From Pseudomonadota bacterium (GTDB lineage: Bacteria > Pseudomonadota > Gammaproteobacteria > Xanthomonadales > Xanthomonadaceae): 64,000 nucleotides of DNA. Below, in pieces: positions 30,664 to 40,250 of this stretch. Numbering within the stretch: position 1 is the first letter of the stretch; each line of letters begins with the position of its first letter. The DNA is taken from NCBI GenBank assembly GCA_018242445.1, contig JAFEBW010000023.1:1-64000 (forward strand), given 5' to 3'. The notes beneath the pieces were generated by a model. It did no database searches. It had not been told where the DNA came from and was given only the letters and a program-made list of their open reading frames with translations. The translations under genes and the position numbers were made by a program.

Positions 30664-32142
30664 TCAGAAATGCACGATCACGTCGAGCAGCGCGGTCGCC
30701 TGGCTCTTCTTCGTGCCGGCGTCGTAAGCCGGCGCGTCGTAGGCATGTTCGTAGCGCAGCTCGGGCCGGATCTCCAGATCCTGCGACGCCCAGTGCGTCA
30801 ACCCGAGGGTATGGCTGGAGTAGCGCGTCGCGTAACCGGTACGCTGGCCGACCACGTCGTCGTACCACTCGTTGCGGAACGAGATCATGTTGTTCGGATT
30901 CAGCTCGACGTTGAAGTAGTTGACGATGCCGTATGCCGGTTGACTGCCGGGCGCGAACCCCGGCGCATTCAGCACATAGATGCGATAAATCTCGGTCAGC
31001 GTATGTACGTTCGGACTGAAGCGATGGCCCCAGGTGAGGACGAACTCCTGCAGGTTGTTGTAGGTCTGGTTCTTGCCGTTGTACGACTCGACGCACGGAT
31101 ACAGCATGTCGTTGTTCGACTTCGACACCCAGCGCACGCAGCCTTGCGCGCTCAGGCGCGAGGTGTTGTCCCAAGGCGCGGAGTCGTCGCCGCCGTGCAG
31201 GCCGAACTGGACCGTCCACTGATCCGACAGCTTCACCGAGGCGAGCACGCCGACGTTGGTGTACGCGTCGACCGTGTACAGGATCGAATGGGTGAGCAGA
31301 TAATTGTTCGGGGCGAATTGCGCTTCGATGTCGGGCAGCGACAGGTAGCGGCCCGCGGTGACCGTCATGCCCTGCGCGACCTTCGGAAAATACAGTTCGA
31401 GGTACCAGATCATCGGATCGTACCCGTAGGTCTTGCCGGCAACGCCGGCGTTCGCCGCGATCGGCTGGTTCGGATTCGGGTGGTTGAGCAGTTGATCGCT
31501 CAGCACGCCCTTCATCGTCGTGTAGTGGTAGTCGTAGCCGTACAGGTTGTCGAAATGGAAGCCCCAGTCGAAATGGTCGGTCTGCACGGTGTCCGGAACG
31601 CGCTCGATGCGCAACAGCAACTGGTCGAACTCGACGCGGTTCGGGCGCGTGGCATAGGACAGCGGATAGCTGTTGAAACTCGACGTGCTGAGGTTCGCCG
31701 ACGGGTTTATCCAGCCGTAGATTTCGATGCGGTTGTCCTGCATCCAGTGGCCGAACGCGCTGCAACCCAGCGCCTTTTCCAGCGGATAGGTCGAGTTGTT
31801 GTTGGGCACGCCGATCGGATAGTCCATGCCGCCGATCTGCCACTCCGACGACGGAAACGGCGATGACGAGAATGGCGAATCCAGTGCGCGGCGCGGCGGC
31901 GACGGCGCATTCGGGTCGGAGGGAGCAGGATTTGCGTCCTCGCGATACGCCGCGGCGAGGCGGGTGACGAAACCCGCCGAACAATCGCCGCTGGAACCGG
32001 GCGCGGGAGCATTCGACGCCGGAGCAACGGATGCCGACGCTGCTGGCTCCATTGCCGGCGTGGGCGTTGGCGCATCCTGCGCGGAGGCGACTCCGGCGGC
32101 TGCCAACAGGATCAGCGCGATGTTCAGTGGATGCATGCGCAT
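30664..32142 (-). CDS. Outer-membrane beta-barrel porin (OmpL/BBP2-like) within the kdp operon
   Basis: A 492-residue exported protein. It has a signal peptide (LNIALILLAAAGVASA), a proline/alanine-rich linker and a long region of alternating aromatic and polar strands such as WGFHFDNLYGYDYHY and VTAGRYLSLPDIE, ending in IVHF with a terminal phenylalanine. This fits an outer-membrane barrel of the BBP2 type. It lies between kdpB (14 bases upstream) and kdpC, so it is part of the kdp transcription unit and may carry potassium across the outer membrane; that role is inference. ATG 32142 is preceded by GAGGAG about 12 bases upstream. Confidence 0.75.
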   Translation of the reverse strand: MRMHPLNIALILLAAAGVASAQDAPTPTPAMEPAASASVAPASNAPAPGSSGDCSAGFVTRLAAAYREDANPAPSDPNAPSPPRRALDSPFSSSPFPSSEWQIGGMDYPIGVPNNNSTYPLEKALGCSAFGHWMQDNRIEIYGWINPSANLSTSSFNSYPLSYATRPNRVEFDQLLLRIERVPDTVQTDHFDWGFHFDNLYGYDYHYTTMKGVLSDQLLNHPNPNQPIAANAGVAGKTYGYDPMIWYLELYFPKVAQGMTVTAGRYLSLPDIEAQFAPNNYLLTHSILYTVDAYTNVGVLASVKLSDQWTVQFGLHGGDDSAPWDNTSRLSAQGCVRWVSKSNNDMLYPCVESYNGKNQTYNNLQEFVLTWGHRFSPNVHTLTEIYRIYVLNAPGFAPGSQPAYGIVNYFNVELNPNNMISFRNEWYDDVVGQRTGYATRYSSHTLGLTHWASQDLEIRPELRYEHAYDAPAYDAGTKKSQATALLDVIVHF

Positions 32143-32156
32143 CGTCGTGTCGCTCC

Positions 32157-34240
<2,084 letters not shown>

Positions 34241-34244
<4 letters not shown>

Positions 34245-36046
34245 GGATGCACCGCAGTCAGGCATTCGGCGATCGGGCCCAGCGCCAGCGCCGGCAGGAA
34301 AGTGAGCGCACCGATCACGATCACCGTCGTCGCCAGCAGCACGGCGAACAACGGCGTGTGCGTGGGCAGAGTCCCGGCGGATACCGGCACGTGCTTCTTC
34401 GCGGCAAGCGAGCCGGCGATCGCGAGCATTCCGATCGCCAGCGGGAAGCGCGCGAAGAACATGCAGATGCCGAGCGACGTGTTCCAGAACGGCGTGTTTG
34501 CCGACAACCCGCCGAACGCGCTGCCGTTGTTGTTCGACGCCGAGGAGAAGGCGTACAGCACCTCGCTGAAGCCGTGCGCGCCGGGGTTGGCCATGCCAGA
34601 CAGCCCTGCCGGCGCGATCACGCCGATCGCCGTGCCGATCACGGCGAGCGCGCAGGGGATCAGCACCACGAGGCTGGCCATCTTCATCTCGTAGGCCTCG
34701 ATTTTCTTGCCGAGGTATTCGGGCGTGCGCCCCACCATCAGACCGGCGATGAACACCGCGACGATCGCGAACGCGAGCATGCCGTACAGGCCGGAGCCGA
34801 CGCCGCCGAAGATCACCTCGCCCAGTTGCATCAGCCACATCGGGATCAATCCGCCGAGCGGCGTGAACGAATCGTGCATCGCGTTGACCGAGCCGTTCGA
34901 CGCGGCCGTGGTCGCCGTCGCCCACATCGTCGAATCGACGATGCCCAAGCGCGTCTCCTTGCCTTCCATGTTGCCGCCAGCCTGCAGCGCGCTCGCGGCC
35001 TGATCGACGTGCAGCGACGCGAAGGCCGGATTGCCGGCCTGCTCGGCCATCGTGCAGGCGACCATCAGCGGCACGAAGATCGCCAGCATCGCCGCGAGCA
35101 GCACCCAGCCCTGACGACGGTCGCCGACCATCGCGCCGAAGGTGCAGCACAGCGCTGCCGGAATCAGCACGATCGCCAGCAGCTCGAGGAAGTCGGAAAG
35201 CGGCGTCGGGTTCTCGTACGGGTGCGCGGAATTGGCGTTGAAGAAGCCGCCGCCGTTGGTGCCGAGCTGCTTGATCGCAACCTGCGAGGCGGCCGGCCCC
35301 ATCGGCAGGGTCTGCGTCGTGATGGTCGTCGTCCTGGTGACGTCGTGGCCGTGCGCGTCCTTCACGGCGTTGCCGGCGGCATCCTTGACGGTTTCAGTGA
35401 TCGTTGTCGGCTGCAGCAGCGGTACGTCCTTGTAGCCGTCGAAGGTCTGCACAACGCCCTGCGAAACCAGCGCCAGCGCGAGCGCCAGCGACAGCGGCAG
35501 CAGGACGTAGAGCGTGCTGCGCGTCATGTCCACCCAGAAGTTGCCGATGGTCTTCGCGGTGCGCCGCGTGAAGCCGCGGATCAGCGCGATCAGCACCGCG
35601 ATGCCGGTCGCCGCGGACAGGAAGTTCTGCACGCCCAGCGCGGCCATCTGGGTGAGGTAGCTCATCGTCGATTCGCCGGCGTAACCCTGCCAGTTGGTGT
35701 TGCTGGCGAAGCTGATGGCGGTGTCGAAGGAGGAATCCGCACTGACGGCCTGCATGTGCTGCGGATTCAGCGGCAGCCACTGCTGCGTGCGCTGCAAGGC
35801 GTATGCCGCGAGCAGGCCGACGAGGTTGAAGGCCAGCATCGCCAGCGAATAGCGGCGCCAGTCCATCTCTTCGTCGGCGCGGATGCCGCACACGCGGTAC
35901 AGCAGGCGCTCGACGCCGCCACCGGTGCGCGTGACGGCATTGGGCGCATCGGCGAACGCCATCGCCATGTATGCGCCGAGCGGTTTCGCCAGCACGAGCA
36001 GCGCAGCGAGGAACAGCGCCATCTGCAGCCAGTCGTTGCCGTTCAC
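34241..36046 (-). CDS. kdpA: Potassium-transporting ATPase KdpA (channel subunit)
   Basis: KdpA is the potassium-selective channel-like subunit. The 601-residue protein has multiple membrane segments and selectivity-filter-like loops such as [13 protein letters not shown] and [21 protein letters not shown]. The start is GTG 36046, overlapping the kdpF TGA by four bases (GTGA), giving [17 protein letters not shown]. It is the first large gene of the operon. Confidence 0.96.
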
Positions 36047-36135
36047 TCGAACTTCTCCGGCCACAGCAGCGCAGCGAGCAGGTACAGGCTCAACGCGACC
36101 GCGGCGATGGCGGCGATCAGGTACAGGAGGTTCAT
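36043..36135 (-). CDS. kdpF: KdpF small membrane subunit
   Basis: A 30-residue single-helix peptide (LIAAIAAVALSLYLLAALLWPE, then KFE). KdpF stabilises the KdpABC complex; the C-terminal WPEKF motif is typical. GAGAAGG precedes ATG 36135. Its start overlaps the stop of a 30-residue upstream ORF (ATGA) and its stop overlaps the kdpA start (GTGA). Confidence 0.9.
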   Translation of the reverse strand: MNLLYLIAAIAAVALSLYLLAALLWPEKFE

Positions 36136-36224
36136 CGCCCTTCTCCCAGGCGATCGCAAAGCCACAGGTAGCCGGCCGTCGCCAGCGCGAGTCCTGCGAT
36201 CAGCGCGAGATAGACGATGTCCAC
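36132..36224 (-). CDS. 30-residue membrane micro-ORF leading the kdp operon
   Basis: GTG 36224, with GAGGAG about 7 bases upstream, opens a 30-residue peptide: VDIVYLALIAGLALATAGYL, then WLCDRLGEGR. That is one hydrophobic helix with a charged tail, like KdpF in size but different in sequence. Its TGA overlaps the kdpF ATG (ATGA), so the two are coupled. I do not recognise a named family. It may be an extra KdpF-like stabiliser or a coupling leader peptide. Confidence 0.6.
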   Translation of the reverse strand: MDIVYLALIAGLALATAGYLWLCDRLGEGR

Positions 36225-36558
36225 GACGGACGCTCCTCGAAAGCGATGGCGCATTCTGGGAAGCGGCGCGTAGCGAAAACGTAGAAAAATGGCCGTTGCC
36301 CATAAAAAACACGTAAAAATGCGATGCCGCCATCGACGCATGCAGGGCAGCATCGAACGCCATCCGATGGAGGACAGCCGCAGGACGCATGACGGCAGTG
36401 GGCGGTGGATCGCGGCGATGCATTCGGCAAAGCCTGCGGTCGGCGGCGTGTTGCGGCGCCCCGGTGGTTGCGGCGGATACGCATGCGCCTGCGGTTGCGC
36501 GCTGGACCTCGCGCCCACCTCCGCCTCGGCACCATGATCGGGTGCAGTGTCGGAAGGC
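36225..36558. other. Intergenic region between divergent kdp and cnoX units
   Basis: This stretch separates the kdp operon (minus strand) from cnoX (plus strand). Apart from the AT-rich block near 36275-36320 and the cnoX promoter candidate that follows at 36559, I see no gene, RNA gene or hairpin repeat. Open frames here have no recognisable protein character. Confidence 0.6.
36275..36320 (-). promoter_or_regulatory. Candidate KdpE operator / kdp promoter region
   Basis: This is an AT-rich island in otherwise GC-rich DNA, 50-95 bases before the first kdp ORF. On the minus strand it reads as two related blocks, TTTTTACGTGTTTTTTATG and TTTTTCTACGTTTTC. T-rich direct repeats upstream of kdpF are the known form of KdpE sites in E. 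coli, so this is a good operator candidate. The exact promoter hexamers are unclear. Confidence 0.4.
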
Positions 36559-36586
36559 TTGCATTCGGGCGATTCGGCCTTAAATT
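36559..36586 (+). promoter_or_regulatory. Candidate sigma-70 promoter of cnoX
   Basis: TTGCAT (36559-36564) and TAAATT (36581-36586) with a 16-base spacer place a start near 36593, about 20 bases before the cnoX ATG. Both hexamers are close to consensus for a GC-rich genome. Confidence 0.4.
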
Positions 36587-36613
36587 GCGCGCATCTCACA
36601 TGCAGCGAACGCC

Positions 36614-37495
36614 ATGACCAGCCTCGACGCCCGGAATCGCCCCCATGTCTTCGACGCCACCGTCGCCGGTTTCGAGGCCGATGTCCTGCAGGCCTCGATC
36701 AAGACGCCGGTGCTGATCGACTTCTGGGCGACCTGGTGCGGCCCGTGCAAGACCCTCGGGCCGATCCTGGAAAAACTCGCGAGCGAGTACAACGGGGCGT
36801 TCCAGCTGGCCAAGGTGGATGTGGACAAGGAGCAGGAACTCGGCGCGGCCTTCCAGATCCGCTCCATCCCCACCGTCATCCTCGTCAAGGGCGGGCAGCC
36901 GGTGGACGGCTTCCAGGGCGCGCTGCCTGAAGGACAAGTGCGACAGTTCCTGAAGCAACACGGCATCGAGCCGGCGGCAGCGCCGGCGCCCGAGCCCGCA
37001 ATGGAAGTCCCGGCAACGGCGCTCGATCCACAGGCCGAGGTGGCACGCCTGCGCGCGGCGGTGGCAGCCGATCCGAAAGCCGAGGCGCTCAAGCTCGATC
37101 TCGCCCTCGCCCTGCTGAAAACCGGCGCCACCGCCGAGGCCGAACACATCCTCGACGCCCTGCCGGCGAACCTCGCCACCGACGACCGCAGCCTGCGCGC
37201 CCGCGCGCACCTCGGGTTCGCAGCCTTGCTCAAAGACGCCCCGTCCGTCGCGGCGCTGGAGGCGGTGGTCGCCGCCAACCCGGCCGACCTGCACGCCCGC
37301 CACCTGCTGGGCACCCAACACCTGCTCGAAGGCCGCGCGGCGGCCGGGCTCGACCAGTTCATCGACATGCTGCGCCGCAACCGCAGTTACGCGGACGGGC
37401 TGCCGCGGCGTGCCCTGATCGATGCCTTCCGGGTGGTCGAGGACGCCGATCTCGTCGGCAGCTACCGGCGCAAGATGGCCTCGCTGTTGTTCTGA
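36614..37495 (+). CDS. cnoX: Thioredoxin-like chaperedoxin CnoX (YbbN)
   Basis: A 293-residue protein: an N-terminal thioredoxin domain with an intact WCGPC at residues 41-45, followed by a linker of alanine/proline and a helical TPR-like C-terminal region (QAEVARLRAAVAADP, ARHLLGTQHLLEGRA, SYADGLPRRALIDAFRV). This matches CnoX/YbbN, which protects proteins from overoxidation and passes them to GroEL. E. coli CnoX lacks the redox CxxC; here both cysteines are present, so real disulfide chemistry is likely. The stop codon lies inside an 18-base tandem repeat. Confidence 0.88.
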   Translation: MTSLDARNRPHVFDATVAGFEADVLQASIKTPVLIDFWATWCGPCKTLGPILEKLASEYNGAFQLAKVDVDKEQELGAAFQIRSIPTVILVKGGQPVDGFQGALPEGQVRQFLKQHGIEPAAAPAPEPAMEVPATALDPQAEVARLRAAVAADPKAEALKLDLALALLKTGATAEAEHILDALPANLATDDRSLRARAHLGFAALLKDAPSVAALEAVVAANPADLHARHLLGTQHLLEGRAAAGLDQFIDMLRRNRSYADGLPRRALIDAFRVVEDADLVGSYRRKMASLLF

Positions 37496-37540
37496 AGCGC
37501 GCCGTTGTTCTGAAGCGCGCTGGTGTTCTGAAGCGCGTTG
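37487..37540. repeat. 18-base tandem repeat, three copies, across the cnoX stop
   Basis: TTCTGAAGCGCG recurs at 37490, 37508 and 37526, an exact 18-base period, with the intervening bases CCGTTG or close variants. The first copy contains the cnoX stop codon. Slippage here could change copy number without touching the coding part. Confidence 0.8.
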
Positions 37541-37755
37541 CGGTTCCGCAGCAGGCTCGCGGCCGGCACGAGCGCCACACACGCCGCGGCGGGCCTGACC
37601 GAAGGCCGCCTGTAGGATCGCCCCCACGCGAACCTGAACGAAACCCGCGACAGGCGAATCGCCGGGGTCAACCCGCCGACGGCCGGCTGCGTTCGCCCGT
37701 GCAGGTGCTACCGGGGCGCTCCCGGCTGCCGTATCCTCATTGGAGACAACCTGCG

Positions 37756-40164
37756 ATGGATCGTCCAGCCGTTCCCATGCAATCGCCCACCAATCCCCCA
37801 TCCAACCCCTCCGATCCGCGTGCGACCGTGGTGCACACCACCGGCGCCAACGAGGCGATGCCGGACATTCCCGGCTACCGGGTCGAGCGCAAACTGGGCC
37901 AGGGCGGCATGGCCACGGTGTACATGGCCACCCAGGTCGCGCTCGACCGCGCGGTCAGCATCAAGGTGATGGAACACGAGGCGCTGGCCGACGAGACCAG
38001 CATGCAACGCTTCGAAAACGAGGCGCGCACCATCGCCAAGCTCAGCCATCCGAACATCGTGGCGATCCACGAGATCGGCCGCACCGCGGATGGTCGGCTG
38101 TATTACTCGATGCCCTACCTGCCCAACGGCGATCTGGCCGCGCACGACCTCGGCCGCGACGACGCGCGCATCGAGCAGGTGCTGGGCAACCTGCTGTCGG
38201 CGCTGGACTACGCGCATACGCATGGCGTGGTACACCGCGACGTCAAGCAGGAGAACGTCCTGTTCGACGCCGACAACCGTCCGCTGCTGGCGGACTTCGG
38301 CATCGCCACCACGCGCAACGACAACGTGCGCCTCACCACGGCGGGCTTTGCGGTCGGCAGTTCCGGCTACATGGCCCCCGAGCAGGCGCGCGGCGATGCG
38401 GTGGATGGCCGCGCCGACCTGTACAGCGTGGGCGTGTTGACCTACGAACTGCTCACCGGGCAATTGCCGTTCCGTTCCACCGATGCCTTCGCGCTGGCAT
38501 TGATGCACGCGCAGAAGGAGGTGCCGCGCCTGCCGCCCGCGAAAAAACACTGGCAGGCCTTCGTGGACAAGGCGATGGCCAAGGATCCGGCGCAACGCTA
38601 CGCCACGGCCAAGGAGATGCTCGGCGCGCTGGAGCGCACCGCGCAGCGCAGCGGACGGCAGATTTCGCAGCGCATCCTGCATCCGGGCGGGGGATCTGCC
38701 AAGGCGGGCGGCGGGAAGAAAAAACTGGCGGTGCTGGGCCTGCTCGGCGCGGTGGCCGTGGCCGGAGTGGTGCACTGGCAACGCACGCGGCAAGCCGCCG
38801 TCGTTGCGCCGGCGCAGCCGGTCGGCGCCATCGCCGCCAGCCCCGTCGCTTCGCCCGCCGGGGCATCGCCGGCCAGCCCGGCCGCGAGCACGGCATCTGG
38901 CGTGGCCAGCGCCGTGCGCCCGGTGGCGTCGCCCGCCAACAGTGCCGCCGACTTGGTCGCCAAGGCGCGCAGCGCGCTGGCGAAGGGCAACCTCACCCCG
39001 CCAACCGACGGCAATGCACTGGACGGCACGATTGCCGCGTGGAGTCTCGCCCCCAATACGCCGGACACCCGCAAGCTCGTCGGCGACGTGCTCAAGGTGA
39101 TGTCCGACCATCAGGTGCGCGCGATCGACGAGCGCCGCGACGGGCGCGCGGTCGATCTGGGCAAGCAGGCCGAGGCGCTGGACACCGCGACGGTCGGCAC
39201 CGCATCGCCGGCATGGAAGGCCTTGCGCGAGGCAACCACGAAAGCGCTGCTGGCCCGTGCGAAAAAAGATGAAACCTCGCCCGCAGCGATGACGCAGACG
39301 CGCGAATTGGCCAACCAGTTGGCCATCCCCTTGCCGAATGCCGAACCGCCGCCGACGGTCGCCAACGTGCCCGCCCCGGCCGCGCCCAAGCCCGCACCCA
39401 CGCGGCCTGCGCCGGTCGCCACCCTCACCCCGCCGGCGCAGTTGCCGCCTCCATCGCCTGCCAGCAAACCCGGGGGCCAGGTCGAAAAGGGCTTCGTGCA
39501 AATGCGCGATCCATCCGGCACCCTCCTGTCTGCCGCCGTCGCGCGGCTGCCGGTGACCCGTCACGAATACCTCGATTTCGCCCTGGCCACCCATCGTTCG
39601 CCCACACCCTGCAGTGCGTATGAAAAGGCGCAGATCCTCGAGCGCCCGGCAGCGCGTGAGCCACGCGTGGAAGGTCGGTTCAATCGCTTCGGACGCCCCC
39701 TTCCCCCGCGCCCACTCAATCGTCCAGCCGACAATTTCCAGGCGGACAATTCGCGGACGTGGCTGAACCCGGGCATCCCGCAGACCAGCGACCACCCTGT
39801 CGTGTGCGTGAGCTGGCAGGATGCGCAGGCCTATGCCGCTTGGCTGGGCAACCGCACCCACCGCCATTACCGCCTGCCCACCGCCACCGAATGGGCGATC
39901 ATCGACGCGGACGGCGGCAGCCTGACGGCCACCGGCGGCACCGTCGATGCCAATGCAGGGCCGGCCAGCGCGATGGGCCTGCACAGCGTCGAGGGCAACG
40001 TGTCGTCGTGGCTGCAAAATTGCGCCGCCAACAACTGCAACTGGCACGCCGTCGTGGGCAGATCCTGGCGCAACCACACCACCGAGCCCCGCATTCCCGC
40101 GCGCAAGGCCGATCGCGGTTACGACGACGTGGGCTTCCGCCTCGTGCAGCAGCTCGAACCGTAG
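37756..40164 (+). CDS. Membrane Ser/Thr protein kinase with SUMF1/FGE-like C-terminal domain, paralogue 1
   Basis: An 802-residue PknB-type kinase. The glycine loop GQGGMATVY is at 48-56, catalytic Lys70, HRDVKQENV near 161, DFG near 181 and YMAPEQARGD follows. One membrane helix lies near 325-343 (KKLAVLGLLGAVAVAGVVHW). An alanine/proline linker leads to a periplasmic formylglycine-generating-enzyme-like domain (about 575-800) with VVCVSWQDAQAYAAWLG, YRLPTATEWAII and DDVGFRLV. GGAG lies 10 bases before ATG 37756. The extracellular part is probably a ligand-binding relic of the SUMF1 fold. Substrates are unknown. Confidence 0.85.
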   Translation: MDRPAVPMQSPTNPPSNPSDPRATVVHTTGANEAMPDIPGYRVERKLGQGGMATVYMATQVALDRAVSIKVMEHEALADETSMQRFENEARTIAKLSHPNIVAIHEIGRTADGRLYYSMPYLPNGDLAAHDLGRDDARIEQVLGNLLSALDYAHTHGVVHRDVKQENVLFDADNRPLLADFGIATTRNDNVRLTTAGFAVGSSGYMAPEQARGDAVDGRADLYSVGVLTYELLTGQLPFRSTDAFALALMHAQKEVPRLPPAKKHWQAFVDKAMAKDPAQRYATAKEMLGALERTAQRSGRQISQRILHPGGGSAKAGGGKKKLAVLGLLGAVAVAGVVHWQRTRQAAVVAPAQPVGAIAASPVASPAGASPASPAASTASGVASAVRPVASPANSAADLVAKARSALAKGNLTPPTDGNALDGTIAAWSLAPNTPDTRKLVGDVLKVMSDHQVRAIDERRDGRAVDLGKQAEALDTATVGTASPAWKALREATTKALLARAKKDETSPAAMTQTRELANQLAIPLPNAEPPPTVANVPAPAAPKPAPTRPAPVATLTPPAQLPPPSPASKPGGQVEKGFVQMRDPSGTLLSAAVARLPVTRHEYLDFALATHRSPTPCSAYEKAQILERPAAREPRVEGRFNRFGRPLPPRPLNRPADNFQADNSRTWLNPGIPQTSDHPVVCVSWQDAQAYAAWLGNRTHRHYRLPTATEWAIIDADGGSLTATGGTVDANAGPASAMGLHSVEGNVSSWLQNCAANNCNWHAVVGRSWRNHTTEPRIPARKADRGYDDVGFRLVQQLEP

Positions 40165-40250
40165 CGCACGATACCGCCCCGCACGACGGCCACGCCCGGC
40201 TTCCTGCCGGTCGCCGCCTGCCGTATGCTGCGGCGAACCCAACCGCACCG

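Noticed and set aside
34245..35150. Longer KdpB starting inside kdpA
   Set aside because: The frame is antigenic nonsense within kdpA. The ATG overlapping the kdpA stop and the MSSML start fit the family.
36289..36537. Small plus-strand ORF (82 codons) in the kdp-cnoX gap
   Set aside because: It has no ribosome site, unusual cysteine/arginine composition and overlaps the likely kdp control region.
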